Shown piece by piece: positions 1 through 9,515 of a DNA stretch of 57,772 bases; within the stretch, counting starts at the first letter, position 1; the number at the start of each line of letters is the position of its first letter. The notes beneath the pieces were generated by a model. It had not been told where the DNA came from. It did not search any database and saw only the letters and a list, made by a program, of their open reading frames with translations. This stretch comes from Flavobacteriaceae bacterium CP2B (GTDB lineage Bacteria; Bacteroidota; Bacteroidia; Flavobacteriales; Flavobacteriaceae), in the NCBI GenBank assembly GCA_001683825.1, contig LXTR01000025.1, positions 1 to 57,772 of the forward strand, given 5' to 3'. Both the position numbers and the translations under genes were made by a program.

Positions 1-32
1 CTTTTACCCCCACCCGGTTGTATAAAAAATCG

Positions 33-40
33 TAAATTTG
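33..40 (+). promoter_or_regulatory. Bacteroidota -7 promoter element for ald
   Basis: TAAATTTG is a full match to the flavobacterial -7 consensus TAnnTTTG and lies about 50 bases before the ald start. A TTG at 18-20 is closer (12-base spacer) than the usual -33 spacing, so only the -7 half is convincing. Confidence 0.5.
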
Positions 41-89
41 GCGGGAGCCGCCCCCCCTGTCACCTGGAGGGCCGGCCCCAGCAGATGTG

Positions 90-1295
90 ATGCCTATGAA
101 CCAACCTTCCTCCCCGTTTAGCAAGCAGCAACTCATCCCCCAGGAAGAGACCCTGGAACTGCTGCGGCAGAAAGGCGAACTCTTTATCGGTATCCCCAGG
201 GAAAGCCAGTACCAGGAAAAACGCATCTGCCTGACCCCGGACGCCGTGAACGCCATCACCGCCCACGGGCACCGCGTGCTCATGGAATGCGGGGCCGGGG
301 AAGGCGCCAACTTTTCGGACCTGGAATACACCAACGCCGGGGCCACCATGACCCGCGATACCAAAAAGGTGTTTTCATGCCCCCTGGTCCTCAAGGTAGA
401 ACCGCCCACCCTGTCCGAAATACAACTGCTCAACCCCCAGGCCACCATCATCTCGGCCCTGCAGATCAAAACCCAGACCAAAGACTATTTTGAACAGCTG
501 GCCAAAAAACGGGTCACCGCCATCGCCTTTGAATACATCCGGGACGAAGACGGCAAATACCCGGCGGTACGCACCCTGAGCGAGATCGCGGGCATTGCCT
601 CCGTCCTTATCGCCGCCGAGATCATGGCAGGCGGAAACAGTGGCAACGGCCTCATGTTCGGGAACATCAGCGGGGTGCCCCCGGTAGAGGTGGTCATCCT
701 GGGTGCCGGCACCGTGGGCCAGTACGCCGCGCGCTCCGCCCTGGGCCTGGGCGCCAACGTCAAGATCTTTGACAACTCCCTCACCAAACTGCGCAACATA
801 CAGAGCAACCTCAAACAAACCGTCTATACCTCTACCCTGCAGCCCAAAAACCTGCTGAAGTCGCTCAAGCGCTGCGATGTGGCCATCGGGGCCCTGCGCG
901 GGCTGGACCGGGCGCCGGTGGTGGTTACCAAAACCATGGTGGAATCCATGAAGAAAAGGGCCGTTATCATCGACGTGGCCATCGATATGGGGGGCTGCTT
1001 TGAGACCTCCGAGCTCACCACCCACGAACGGCCCGTCAAGGAAAAATACGGGGTGCTCCACTACGGGGTGCCCAACATCCCCGCCCGCTACCCCAAAACC
1101 TCCTCGGTCTCCATCAGCAACATCTTTACCCCCTACCTCCTGAAAATAGGCGAAGACGGGGGGCTCGAGAATTCACTGCGGTTTGACAAGGGCCTGCGCA
1201 ACGGGCTCTACATGTACCACGGCATCCTTACCAACCGCACCGTGGGCGAGTGGTTCGACATGAAATTCAGCGATATCAACTTCCTTATCTTCTAG
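90..1295 (+). CDS. ald: alanine dehydrogenase
   Basis: This is an NAD-dependent alanine dehydrogenase that interconverts L-alanine with pyruvate and ammonia in the cytoplasm. About 400 residues, slightly longer than classical Ald (about 370), as in flavobacterial members that carry an N-terminal extension. The N-terminal half has the AlaDH/PNT pattern (GIPRES, then the ECGAGEGANFSD stretch). The Rossmann domain is marked by VVILGAGTVGQYAAR near residue 205, and the VPNIPARYP segment near residue 330 is the conserved family signature. GTG at 87, ATG at 90 and ATG at 96 are all in frame; ATG 90 is preferred. A TAnnTTTG element lies upstream, and a small membrane protein follows after one base, so the two are probably co-transcribed. 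Confidence 0.93.
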   Translation: MPMNQPSSPFSKQQLIPQEETLELLRQKGELFIGIPRESQYQEKRICLTPDAVNAITAHGHRVLMECGAGEGANFSDLEYTNAGATMTRDTKKVFSCPLVLKVEPPTLSEIQLLNPQATIISALQIKTQTKDYFEQLAKKRVTAIAFEYIRDEDGKYPAVRTLSEIAGIASVLIAAEIMAGGNSGNGLMFGNISGVPPVEVVILGAGTVGQYAARSALGLGANVKIFDNSLTKLRNIQSNLKQTVYTSTLQPKNLLKSLKRCDVAIGALRGLDRAPVVVTKTMVESMKKRAVIIDVAIDMGGCFETSELTTHERPVKEKYGVLHYGVPNIPARYPKTSSVSISNIFTPYLLKIGEDGGLENSLRFDKGLRNGLYMYHGILTNRTVGEWFDMKFSDINFLIF

Positions 1296-1296
1296 C

Positions 1297-1674
1297 ATGC
1301 CATTTTTAAAACGTCTGGGGTTCTACCTGATCGGCCTTTCCATCGGCCTTATTTTCCTGGCCATCTTCCTGCGGAAAAAATCCGAGGAAACCGGGACCGA
1401 ATTCTGCTACCTCCCCAATTGCCGGGTATTGAAGGAATTGCGCTCCAAACCCCTGGGCTACTCCCCAAAAGTGCAGGCGCTGATGGCCGACGGGGCCATT
1501 GACTCTGCCGCCATCGCCCATTTCCTCCGGGAGGGGGATGTAAAGTTTGGCCAAAGCGACACCAAAGCCCGACCCTGCAAGGCCTACGTCATTGAAGGCC
1601 GCCACGGGGAAGAAGACCGTCTGCTGGACGTACGGAATTGCCAGGACAGTACCCTGATTGACAACCTGCGGTAA
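1297..1674 (+). CDS. small membrane-anchored protein, DUF4258-like
   Basis: A 125-residue protein with one N-terminal hydrophobic segment (about residues 7-25), so probably an inner-membrane protein with its globular part on one face. The soluble part has a CYLPNCRVL motif and a C-terminal segment (YVIEGRHGEEDRLLDVRNC) that resembles the compact DUF4258 fold; this assignment is from memory of flavobacterial proteins next to ald and is not certain. Four cysteines in the soluble part could form disulfides if it is periplasmic. It starts one base after the ald stop, which implies translational coupling. No enzymatic motif is visible and its role is unknown. Confidence 0.75.
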   Translation: MPFLKRLGFYLIGLSIGLIFLAIFLRKKSEETGTEFCYLPNCRVLKELRSKPLGYSPKVQALMADGAIDSAAIAHFLREGDVKFGQSDTKARPCKAYVIEGRHGEEDRLLDVRNCQDSTLIDNLR

Positions 1675-1698
1675 GCACCGCCCAAATACTTTGTAGCT

Positions 1699-3171
1699 AT
1701 GCGCCCCCACCACCGTCTGCTTGCAAAAACCGGCCTTTGCTACCTGTTCCTCTCTGTCGGCCTGGCCGGCTGCCGGGATACCGCCCAAAAAGAAAGCGTG
1801 CCCCCCCGGCGCCCCAACATCATCTATATCCTGGCCGACGACCTGGGCTACGGCGACCTGGGCTGCTACGGGCAGCAGCGCTTTAAGACCCCCCATATAG
1901 ATGGCCTGGCCCGCGATGGCATGAAGTTTACCCGGCACTACGCGGGGGCGCCGGTCTGCGCCCCTTCCCGTTCGGCCCTGCTCACCGGCCAGCATACCGG
2001 CCATACCTTTATCCGGGGCAACCGCGAAATACAGCCCGAGGGGCAATACCCCCTGCAGGCCCGGGGCCATACCCTGGCCGGGCACCTAAAGGAAAACGGC
2101 TATGTCACCGGCGCCTTCGGGAAATGGGGCCTGGGCTACCCCGGGTCTGAAGGCGTGCCCAACCGGCAGGGATTTGATGAGTTCTTTGGGTACAATTGCC
2201 AGCGCATCGCCCACAACTATTACCCCTACCACCTCTGGCACAACGACCGGAAAATACGGCTGGTGAACAACGGGGGCACCCAGACCGAAACCTACGGGCC
2301 CGAGATCATCCACCAGAAAGCCCTCTCGTTCCTGGAGGCCCATAAAGACACTACCTTCTTCCTCTATTACCCCTCCCTGATCCCCCATGCCGAACTGGTG
2401 GCCCCGGAGCGCTACATGGCCGCCCTCGAGGGCCGTTTTGCACCAGAAACCCCCTATGAGGGCATCGATAGCGGCGAATTGTACAAAAACGGGGGCTATG
2501 GTTCCCAGCAACAACCCCGGGCCGCCTTCGCGGCCATGGTGGCCCTGCTGGATGAACAGGTTGGCGACCTCCGAAGGAAATTAGAAGAATTGGGCATTGC
2601 AGCGCATACGCTGATCATTTTCACCTCAGACAACGGCCCCCACCTGGAGGGGGGCGCAGACCCCGATTATTTTGACAGCAACGGCCCGCTACGGGGCTAC
2701 AAACGCGACCTGTACGAAGGGGGGATCCGGGTGCCCATGATCGCCTGCTGGCCCGGAAAGGTGGCCCCCAACAGCCACTCAGACCACATCTCGGCATTCT
2801 GGGACGTGGCCCCTACCCTGCTGGATCTGGCCGGGGTCCCGGCCCCTGAAAAGATGGATGGTATTTCCTTCCTGCCCGAACTGCTGGGCCAGCCCCAGCC
2901 CTCCCATGAATACCTGTACTGGGAATTCCACGAAGAAGGGGGCAAACAGGCGGTGCGCATGGGGCCCTGGAAAGGGGTGCGGCTTGGGGCAGACCAGGAC
3001 CCGGGGGCTCCCCTGGAATTGTACCACCTGCCAACAGACCCCGGGGAGGAGACAAATGTGGCAGGCAACCACCCGGAAATCCTCCGACAAATAGCAGCCA
3101 TCATGAACAAGGCACATACCCCCTCCGCGGCCTTCCCATTTGCCCATGAGGACCCCGCCCCCGTGGAATAA
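1699..3171 (+). CDS. S1 family sulfatase lipoprotein
   Basis: A formylglycine-dependent sulfatase that should hydrolyse sulfate esters, probably of a polysaccharide or aryl compound, outside the cytoplasm. The N-terminus is a lipoprotein signal with lipobox Cys25. The metal site begins at Asp47-Asp48 (LADDLGYGDLG), and the C-x-P-S-R maturation motif is at Cys87-Arg91, with Cys87 expected to become formylglycine. The GKWGLG lysine and a later TSDNGPHLEGG metal motif are also present. At 490 residues the length is usual. The maturase is not in the window. A sialate O-acetylesterase downstream and a second sulfatase at 11746 fit degradation of decorated glycans, but no glycoside hydrolase, SusC or SusD gene is nearby, so the substrate cannot be named. 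Confidence 0.92.
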   Translation: MRPHHRLLAKTGLCYLFLSVGLAGCRDTAQKESVPPRRPNIIYILADDLGYGDLGCYGQQRFKTPHIDGLARDGMKFTRHYAGAPVCAPSRSALLTGQHTGHTFIRGNREIQPEGQYPLQARGHTLAGHLKENGYVTGAFGKWGLGYPGSEGVPNRQGFDEFFGYNCQRIAHNYYPYHLWHNDRKIRLVNNGGTQTETYGPEIIHQKALSFLEAHKDTTFFLYYPSLIPHAELVAPERYMAALEGRFAPETPYEGIDSGELYKNGGYGSQQQPRAAFAAMVALLDEQVGDLRRKLEELGIAAHTLIIFTSDNGPHLEGGADPDYFDSNGPLRGYKRDLYEGGIRVPMIACWPGKVAPNSHSDHISAFWDVAPTLLDLAGVPAPEKMDGISFLPELLGQPQPSHEYLYWEFHEEGGKQAVRMGPWKGVRLGADQDPGAPLELYHLPTDPGEETNVAGNHPEILRQIAAIMNKAHTPSAAFPFAHEDPAPVE

Positions 3172-3213
3172 ACACCTTTCCCGCGTGGTCTGGCACCGGC
3201 CCGAAAAGCAGGG

Positions 3214-3630
3214 TCAGGAAACTACTCCCGAGGCCTGTTTGGTATCTGTATACTGTTGGAAGGAAATGATCTTGCCATCCCGGAACCCCCAGAAATGGGC
3301 AAACTGCGCGTCCAGTTCCCTGCCGCTGCCCTTATGCCTGGCCTGGTAACGGCCGGTGGCCAGGGCACGGCCCCCTTCCACATCATACACTTCAATCCCG
3401 GCCAGGTTAAAATAATCCCATTCGCCCACAAGTCGCATGAACACCCCGTTGAGGATGGCATCGGCCCCCTTGTAGGGGTTGCCGTCGGCATAGGGGAAAT
3501 TCTCGGCTTCATTCCAGGTGATGTCTTCATGAAAGCTGCCCAAAACGGCAGGGACATCGCCCTTGGCAAAGGCGTCGTACACCATGCGTATGCGTGCGGC
3601 AGGCGTGGTTTTTGTGGTTGTACTCATCAT
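3214..3630 (-). CDS. NTF2-like / SnoaL-type protein
   Basis: A 138-residue protein of the nuclear transport factor 2-like, cone-shaped alpha+beta superfamily. The N-terminus has the usual first helix (RIRMVYDAFAKGDVPAVLGSF) followed by the ITWNEAE strand, and the C-terminal sheet has AHFWGFRDGKIISFQQYTDT, the standard SnoaL ending. Enzymes in the superfamily are isomerases, hydrolases or dehydratases, while many members only bind ligands; the reaction cannot be told from sequence. It has no signal peptide. The gene converges with the sulfatase upstream and is divergent from the small beta-barrel gene at 3887, so it is probably monocistronic. Confidence 0.85.
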   Translation of the reverse strand: MMSTTTKTTPAARIRMVYDAFAKGDVPAVLGSFHEDITWNEAENFPYADGNPYKGADAILNGVFMRLVGEWDYFNLAGIEVYDVEGGRALATGRYQARHKGSGRELDAQFAHFWGFRDGKIISFQQYTDTKQASGVVS

Positions 3631-3886
3631 TACTTGGCTTTAAATGGCGGATCCCAGGGGGAAGTACGGGATGCCAGGTTGTTTACATCTTACAAAGTCC
3701 TCTTTACGAGGTTTTTAAATGTAACAAAAAAAGCGGAAGCATCCCCCTTTTTCTAACAGGAACAGACCAATTATCATGCGTTTCCTGCCATCCGTACAGA
3801 ATCCGTGACAAGGCATGTTGCTTTCCGGGCCCCAATCCGAATATTTTGTACTTTAAACGTTACATAAACCTCTTAAAACCAACAAG

Positions 3887-4366
3887 ATGAAAAAATTATT
3901 CTTCCTTTTCTCCTGCGTGCTCGGGGGCGCGCTGAGTATGCAAGCCCAGGGCGATTTCCGGGCGGGGATCCACCTGGGGCCCACCATCGGGGACACTTCG
4001 GATTTCTCCTCTTTTAACTTTGGGGTAGATGCCTCGTACCTCTTTACCATAGACGACCTGTTTTCGGCCGGGGTGACCACCGGGTACAGCAGCTACCCGG
4101 GCAAGGACGATTTTTCCAATTACTCCTTTATCCCGCTGGCGGCCACGGGCCGGGCCGACTTTTCCGAAAACTGGTTTGGCGCGCTGGACCTGGGCTATGC
4201 CATTGCCACGGACGATGCCGGGGGCGACGGTGGCTTCTTCTACCAACCAAGGCTGGGCTGGACCAACGGGCAGTTTGACGTATACGCCTATTACCAGGGG
4301 ATCAGTGTGCAGGACGCCACCTTTGATGTCTCCGGCCTGGGCGTGGGAGGCGCCATAAAGCTATAA
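3887..4366 (+). CDS. small outer membrane beta-barrel protein
   Basis: A 159-residue exported protein with a clean Sec signal (MKKLFFLFSC followed by a hydrophobic run, cleavage probably after MQAQ). The mature part alternates short amphipathic strands ending in aromatics and glycines (FNFGVDASYLF, FGALDLGYAIA, FDVYAYYQGISV), typical of small 8-stranded OmpX/OprF-like barrels of the Bacteroidota. The C-terminal residue is Leu in a strand-like VGGAIKL ending. Its role is unknown, and it stands alone between a divergent NTF2-like gene and a predicted terminator at 4394. Confidence 0.82.
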   Translation: MKKLFFLFSCVLGGALSMQAQGDFRAGIHLGPTIGDTSDFSSFNFGVDASYLFTIDDLFSAGVTTGYSSYPGKDDFSNYSFIPLAATGRADFSENWFGALDLGYAIATDDAGGDGGFFYQPRLGWTNGQFDVYAYYQGISVQDATFDVSGLGVGGAIKL

Positions 4367-4393
4367 TCGTCATTTAAGGCCCGACAATTTGCC

Positions 4394-4432
4394 GGGGCTG
4401 CTTTCGAAATCCGGGGGCAGCCCTTATCTTTA
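4394..4432 (+). terminator. probable rho-independent terminator
   Basis: GGGCTGC at 4395-4401 pairs with GCAGCCC at 4417-4423, followed by TTATCTTTA. It sits 28 bases after the beta-barrel stop. The tract is short of pure T, and the TATCTTTA at 4425-4432 could instead act as a -7 element for the next gene. Confidence 0.45.
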
Positions 4433-4458
4433 GTCGCACATCTCAAAAAATCCCGGCC

Positions 4459-5838
4459 ATGAAGCACCTAATCCTATCCCTCCTCCTTTGTTCGCTCGCC
4501 CTCCATGTGATCCGTGCCGAAGTGCGGTTGCCCGCCATCTTTGGGGACCACATGGTGTTGCAGCAAAATACGACCGTACCCCTGTGGGGATGGGCCAACC
4601 CCATGGAGGAAATCACCGTGACCAGCAGCTGGGACGGGGCCGTGTACACCGCAAAGGCCGACAGCTATGCCAACTGGCGAATCGCCCTGAAAACCCCACC
4701 GGCCGGGGGTCCCTATGAATTAACCGTCCGGGGCAGCAACCAACTGCTGCTGACAGACATCCTCATCGGCGAAGTATGGCTGGGCTCCGGGCAATCCAAC
4801 ATGCAATGGTCTGCCAGCGCGGGCATAGACGATGCCGAAGCTGCCGTGGCCGGCGCCAATTACCCGGAGATCCGGTTTTTCCAGGTAGGCCACCGGGCGG
4901 CCAATGCGCCACAGCTGGACCTGGAGGGGCAGTGGGAAGTATGTACCCCGGAGAGCATGGAAGGTTTCAGCGCCGTGGGCTACTTTTTCGCCCGCAGGCT
5001 ACAGGAAATTTTAAACGTCCCCGTCGGGGTCATCAACAGCAGCTGGGGTGGCACCCCAGCCGAGACCTGGATCAACCCGCAAGTCATCGCGCGGGACCCG
5101 GTTCTGGCAGAAGCCGCCCAAAAAATACAACCCATGGCCTGGTGCCCCGAAGCCCCCGGGCAAACCTACCACAGCATGATCGCGCCCCTTATCCCCTTCC
5201 CCCTGGCCGGGGTGATCTGGTACCAGGGCGAGACCAATACGGCCAATGCCGAAGCCTATACCCGCATGTTCACAGCCCTGATTGAGAACTGGCGGCAGGA
5301 ATGGGCGACCGACTTCCCCTTCTACTACGTGCAGATTGCCCCCTACCAATACGAGAACCCCGAGGTGGGCGTCCTGGTACGGGAAGCCCAGCGCAATACC
5401 CTGTCGGTACCCAAGACCGGCATGGTGGTGGTGAGCGATATCGGGAACACCCGGGACATCCACCCGCGGAACAAGGCAGATGTGGGGAAGCGCCTGGCCC
5501 ACTGGGCCCTGGCTAAAACCTACGGCAAGGAAGGCATCCCCTACTCGGGGCCGCTCTATAAAGCCATGGAGGTAGAAGGAAAAAAGGTCCGCCTCTTTTT
5601 TGAACATGCCCAAAATGGCCTGCTGGCCCGGGGAGGGGCCCTTACCCACTTTGAAATCGCAGGGGAGGACGGGGTTTTTATAGCCGCCAAAGCCCGGATA
5701 GACGGGAATACCGTAGTGGTATCCTCCAGGGCGGTAAAGTCCCCCAGGGCGGTGCGGTTTGCCTGGGGCAATACGGCAGAACCCAACCTCTTTAATACCG
5801 AGGGGCTGCCGGCATCGGCTTTCAGGACCCAGCCTTGA
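4459..5838 (+). CDS. sialate O-acetylesterase family SGNH esterase
   Basis: A secreted esterase of the sialate O-acetylesterase (SASA) group, which removes acetyl groups from sialic acids or other sugars. A signal peptide covers about residues 1-20. The signature FGDHMVLQQ near residue 30 is typical of bacterial SASA proteins. The catalytic Ser113 is in GSGQSNMQW, VIWYQGETN is the second conserved block, and DIHPRNK near residue 335 supplies the Asp/His of the triad. At 459 residues the length is usual. It could act with the nearby sulfatase lipoprotein in stripping substituents from host or algal glycans, which is an inference from position. It ends just before the amidase gene, so co-transcription is likely. 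Confidence 0.92.
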   Translation: MKHLILSLLLCSLALHVIRAEVRLPAIFGDHMVLQQNTTVPLWGWANPMEEITVTSSWDGAVYTAKADSYANWRIALKTPPAGGPYELTVRGSNQLLLTDILIGEVWLGSGQSNMQWSASAGIDDAEAAVAGANYPEIRFFQVGHRAANAPQLDLEGQWEVCTPESMEGFSAVGYFFARRLQEILNVPVGVINSSWGGTPAETWINPQVIARDPVLAEAAQKIQPMAWCPEAPGQTYHSMIAPLIPFPLAGVIWYQGETNTANAEAYTRMFTALIENWRQEWATDFPFYYVQIAPYQYENPEVGVLVREAQRNTLSVPKTGMVVVSDIGNTRDIHPRNKADVGKRLAHWALAKTYGKEGIPYSGPLYKAMEVEGKKVRLFFEHAQNGLLARGGALTHFEIAGEDGVFIAAKARIDGNTVVVSSRAVKSPRAVRFAWGNTAEPNLFNTEGLPASAFRTQP

Positions 5839-5921
5839 TACAAGGGCCTTGTAAATATCGGGGGCATGCCCGCCCCATCACCATAAATAAATCACCCATG
5901 CCCGACAGATGCTCCCAACCC

Positions 5922-7499
5922 ATGATAAAACGCCGTCAATTTTGTACTGCAACCTTGCTGCTTGTCCTTTTCCTGGCCCTCGCGGCCTGCAAACAACGGC
6001 AATCAGGAGAAGCCCCTCCTATGGAAGTGCCCGGCGAGATCAGCATAGGGGCCATCCAACAGGCCTATAGGGAGGGTACCCATACCGTTAAAGGCCTCAC
6101 CCGTTTCTACCTGGAGCGTATAGAAGCCCTCAGCTTTAACGGCCCGCAATTAAACGCGGTGATCACGGTGAACCCCGAGGCGCTTGCCATCGCCGCCACC
6201 TTGGATGCCGAAATGCGGCAGGGCCAGACAAGGGGGCCGTTGCACGGCATCCCGGTGTTGCTCAAAGACAATATCGATACCGGCGACCAAATGCCCTGTA
6301 CCGCGGGGTCCAGGGTCATGGCGGGTTCCTTCCCCAAAGAAGACAGCCCCCTGGCGGCCCAATTGCGGGAGGCCGGGGCCGTGATCCTGGGCAAGGCCAA
6401 CATGAGTGAATGGGCCAATTTTCACTCCTACCACTCCTCCAGCGGGTGGAGCGGGCTTGGCGGGCAGACCAAAAACCCGTATGACACCAGCCGGAACCCC
6501 TGCGGGTCCAGTTCGGGTTCCGCCGTGGCCGTGGCGGCCAACCTCTGCGTACTGGCCATAGGCACCGAGACCAACGGGTCTATCGTTTGCCCTGCCAACA
6601 ACAACGGCATTGTAGGGATCAAACCCACCGTAGGCCTCATCAGCCGCAGGGGCATTATCCCTATATCCTTTACCCAGGACACCGGCGGGCCCATGGCAAG
6701 GACCGTACAAGACGCCGCCATCGCCCTGGGCACCCTTACAGCCCCGGATTCGCTGGACGAAAAGACCCTGGCAAAGGATCGCAAAGCCTATGCGGATTAC
6801 ACGGTTTTCCTGAAAAACGAGGGGCTACGGGGAAAACGCATCGGGTACTACGGCGCCCCGCTGGAAAGTTATACACGCGAACAAACGCTTATGGACAGCG
6901 CCATTGCGGTTCTCCGCGAACAAGGGGCCGAGGTAATTGCCCTGGATTCCATACTCCCCGAAGGTACCCGCGACCATTCCTTCCAGGTGCTCCTCTATGA
7001 GTTCAAGGATGGGCTGAACCGGTATTTTAAAAGCCTTGGCCCTGAATCGCCGGTGCAGGACCTCGAAGGGCTGATCCGCAAAACCCGGGAGGACTCCCTG
7101 GAGACCCGGTACCATGACTTTGAGTTGCTCCAGCTCGCACAGGAAAAAGGCGACCTTTCTTCCGAAGCCTATCGGGAGGCGCTGGCAAACATGCTGCGCA
7201 TGAGCCGGACCGAAGGGATAGACCGCGTTATGGACCGCCATCGGCTAGACGCCATCATCGCCCCTACCGGGAGTGCGGCCTGGAAAACCGACCTGGTCAA
7301 CGGCGACAATTTCCATATCTCCAGCAGCTCCCCCGCGGCCATGGCCGGGTACCCGAACATCACGGTCCCCATGGGGGCCATCGAAGGGCTGCCCCTGGGG
7401 CTTTCTATCTTCGGGAGGGCCTGGTCTGAGCCGGTATTGCTGGAAATTGCCTATAGCTACGAACAAGCCACCCATCACCGGGCAACCCCTGGTTTATGA
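5922..7499 (+). CDS. amidase signature family lipoprotein
   Basis: An amidase-signature enzyme (Ser-cisSer-Lys hydrolase) that cleaves carboxylic amides. From ATG 5922 it has a lipoprotein signal (MIKRRQFC, hydrophobic core, lipobox ending LAAC), so it is predicted to be envelope-anchored; the in-frame ATGs at 5835 and 5898 would put extra hydrophilic residues before the signal and are less likely. Catalytic residues from this start are Lys115 (VLLKDNID), cis-Ser197 in CGSSSGSAV and nucleophile Ser220 in GTETNGS. The last motif has Asn where many members have Gly (GTDTGGS). It resembles the secreted amidases often labelled Asp-tRNA amidotransferase A-like, but it is not GatA: it has a signal and no GatB/GatC partners. 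Confidence 0.9.
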   Translation: MIKRRQFCTATLLLVLFLALAACKQRQSGEAPPMEVPGEISIGAIQQAYREGTHTVKGLTRFYLERIEALSFNGPQLNAVITVNPEALAIAATLDAEMRQGQTRGPLHGIPVLLKDNIDTGDQMPCTAGSRVMAGSFPKEDSPLAAQLREAGAVILGKANMSEWANFHSYHSSSGWSGLGGQTKNPYDTSRNPCGSSSGSAVAVAANLCVLAIGTETNGSIVCPANNNGIVGIKPTVGLISRRGIIPISFTQDTGGPMARTVQDAAIALGTLTAPDSLDEKTLAKDRKAYADYTVFLKNEGLRGKRIGYYGAPLESYTREQTLMDSAIAVLREQGAEVIALDSILPEGTRDHSFQVLLYEFKDGLNRYFKSLGPESPVQDLEGLIRKTREDSLETRYHDFELLQLAQEKGDLSSEAYREALANMLRMSRTEGIDRVMDRHRLDAIIAPTGSAAWKTDLVNGDNFHISSSSPAAMAGYPNITVPMGAIEGLPLGLSIFGRAWSEPVLLEIAYSYEQATHHRATPGL

Positions 7500-7596
7500 A
7501 ACCCTTTGCCGCACTCGATACAGGGATATAAATTCCCATCCGGTGTTCCTGCGAAAATATGAAAATGCTATCTTACCCCCATAAAAAACGACTCCC

Positions 7597-9393
7597 ATGA
7601 AATATACCCGTCCCACCCCAATGTGGCAACTTGCCCTGATGCTCCTCCTGCTAATCACGGCAGGCATGGGCCCTTTAAGGGCACAGCAACCCCCCGGCTG
7701 GGTGGCCGAAAGCAACCAAAACAGCGCGCTCCTCCTGGAGGTCATGGCCAAACACTTCCCCGAAAACGCGGGCCGGATAGGCGTAGATGGCTTTGATACG
7801 CAGGTCCTGGACCTCAGCCCGGGCTACCGGGAACGCTATAAAAACGACCTCCTGGAGGTACAGGCAGCCCTGGAGGCCCGGCTGCAAGCCACGGAAGAAG
7901 GCCCGGTCCGGCAAGACCTGCAGATCCTGTTGATGGAGATAGACGGAAACCTGGAGGAACAAAAGCTCCACCAACAGTATTTCCTGCCCTATTACGACCT
8001 GGCCGGTATCGTGTACAACGGCATCCGGGCACTGCTGGAAGACCGTATCCCCGCCACGCGGCAAAAAGCGGCCCTTGTTCGCCTGGAAAAATATGTAGGT
8101 AGGGGGCACGGGCAGCCCCCCCTGGCAACGCATGCCCTGCAGGAGATGAAAAGCAGCTGGCCGGGCAGCCGGATGGCCCCCTTTAAAGAGGAAATACAAC
8201 GCAACCTGAATGCCAGTGACAAGTACCTGCAGGAAATAGGGACCCTCTTTGAAAAATACGGGATCAAGGGCTACAAGAAAGCCTACCGCCAACTGCAGGA
8301 ACAACTGGCAACCTACAACGATTACATCCGTACGGAAATCCTGCCCCTCTCCAGGGACGATTTTAAGCTCCCGCCCGAGGTGTACGCCTTCCAACTGAAA
8401 GAATACGGGGGCGATATGCCGGTAGACGAATTGCAGCGCAGGGCCAGGGTGGCCTTCAAGGAACTGCAGGCCCAGATGCAGATCCTCTCGCGCGAGATAG
8501 CGGAATCCCGGGGATGGGCATCCACCGGTTACAAAGAGGTCATCGGGCGCCTTAAGGAAGAGCAGCTGGACAGTGTGGAGATTTTACCCCTCTATCGCAA
8601 GCAACAGGCGGCCATAGAGACCATCATTGAAGACCGGGAGATCGTCACCCTGCCCCAAAGGGCCATGAAGATCCGCCTGGCCACCCCCGCAGAAAGTGCC
8701 GCCGCGCCGGCCCCTTTTTTCCGGGCGCCCCGGCTGATCGGCAATACGGGTGAAATCGGTGAATTTGTCCTCCCCCTGAGCCTTTCCGGCGGGGCCGAGG
8801 GCAACTCCCTGAAAATAGACGACTTTACCCACGAAGCCGCGTCCTGGATGCTGGCCGCCCATGAAGGCCGCCCCGGGCACGAATTGCAGTATTCTTCCAT
8901 TATCGAAAAAGGGGTGTCACAGGCCAGGGCCATTTTTGCCAGGAACAGCGTTAATTCCGAAGGCTGGGCGCTCTATATGGAAGAACAGGTACTCCCCTAT
9001 ATGCCGCTTGAAGGGCAGTTGATGGCCTTGTGGAGCAGGGCCTTCAGGGCCAGCAGGGCCATCCTGGACCCGGGGCTGAACCTGGGCACCATCACCACCG
9101 AAGAGGCACGGTACTGGCTGCGCGAACAAAACAGCGCCTCCGAAGGGCTCACCCGGGGCGAACTGGAACGCTACCGCTACCGGGCCCCCGGACAGGCCAC
9201 GTCCTACTTTAACGGCTATCTCCGGTTGATGGAATTGCGGGCCGAAGTAGAATTGCTGCTGGGACCCGCTTTTAAGCAAAAGGATTTTCACGATTTTATC
9301 CTGGCCCAGGGCCTGTTGCCCCCGGCATTGCTGCGGCAGGCTGTCCTGGAGCAGTTTGTCCCGGGAGTAGTAGCGGCGCAAACCGGAAATTAG
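7597..9393 (+). CDS. DUF885 family putative metallopeptidase
   Basis: A 598-residue exported member of the DUF885 family. The signal peptide covers about residues 1-30 (ending LRAQ). The family hallmark HExxPGH is present as His422-Glu423 through His428, and the downstream NSEGWALYMEE motif supplies Glu455. This arrangement is a zinc-site pattern, and characterised relatives are treated as peptidases, though substrates are largely unknown. The N-terminal half is helical and charged. It lies 97 bases after the amidase and on the same strand; with the amidase it would make two envelope amide or peptide hydrolases in a row. Confidence 0.88.
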   Translation: MKYTRPTPMWQLALMLLLLITAGMGPLRAQQPPGWVAESNQNSALLLEVMAKHFPENAGRIGVDGFDTQVLDLSPGYRERYKNDLLEVQAALEARLQATEEGPVRQDLQILLMEIDGNLEEQKLHQQYFLPYYDLAGIVYNGIRALLEDRIPATRQKAALVRLEKYVGRGHGQPPLATHALQEMKSSWPGSRMAPFKEEIQRNLNASDKYLQEIGTLFEKYGIKGYKKAYRQLQEQLATYNDYIRTEILPLSRDDFKLPPEVYAFQLKEYGGDMPVDELQRRARVAFKELQAQMQILSREIAESRGWASTGYKEVIGRLKEEQLDSVEILPLYRKQQAAIETIIEDREIVTLPQRAMKIRLATPAESAAAPAPFFRAPRLIGNTGEIGEFVLPLSLSGGAEGNSLKIDDFTHEAASWMLAAHEGRPGHELQYSSIIEKGVSQARAIFARNSVNSEGWALYMEEQVLPYMPLEGQLMALWSRAFRASRAILDPGLNLGTITTEEARYWLREQNSASEGLTRGELERYRYRAPGQATSYFNGYLRLMELRAEVELLLGPAFKQKDFHDFILAQGLLPPALLRQAVLEQFVPGVVAAQTGN

Positions 9394-9515
9394 CGCAGGG
9401 GGCATTGCCCTTGCGAAGCATTTAAAAGATCACTATACTGGGGAGGCCTGCAGCCAAACAGGCCCAGACAGGACAAATACCCGTAACGCCCCCCCGGGGC
9501 AAAGGAAGCAACGCT

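Noticed and set aside
3699-3716. Small hairpin CCTC-TTTAC-GAGG with T-run between 3214 and 3887 genes
   Set aside because: The stem is only four base pairs and the flanking genes are divergent, so a terminator has no clear purpose here.
4459-7500. Long alternative frames inside the esterase and amidase genes
   Set aside because: Both regions have strong, motif-bearing plus-strand genes; the others lack motifs and starts at sensible positions.
9394-9418. Hairpin CGCAGGGG/CCCTTGCG after the DUF885 gene
   Set aside because: The stem has a bulge and no proper T-run follows.
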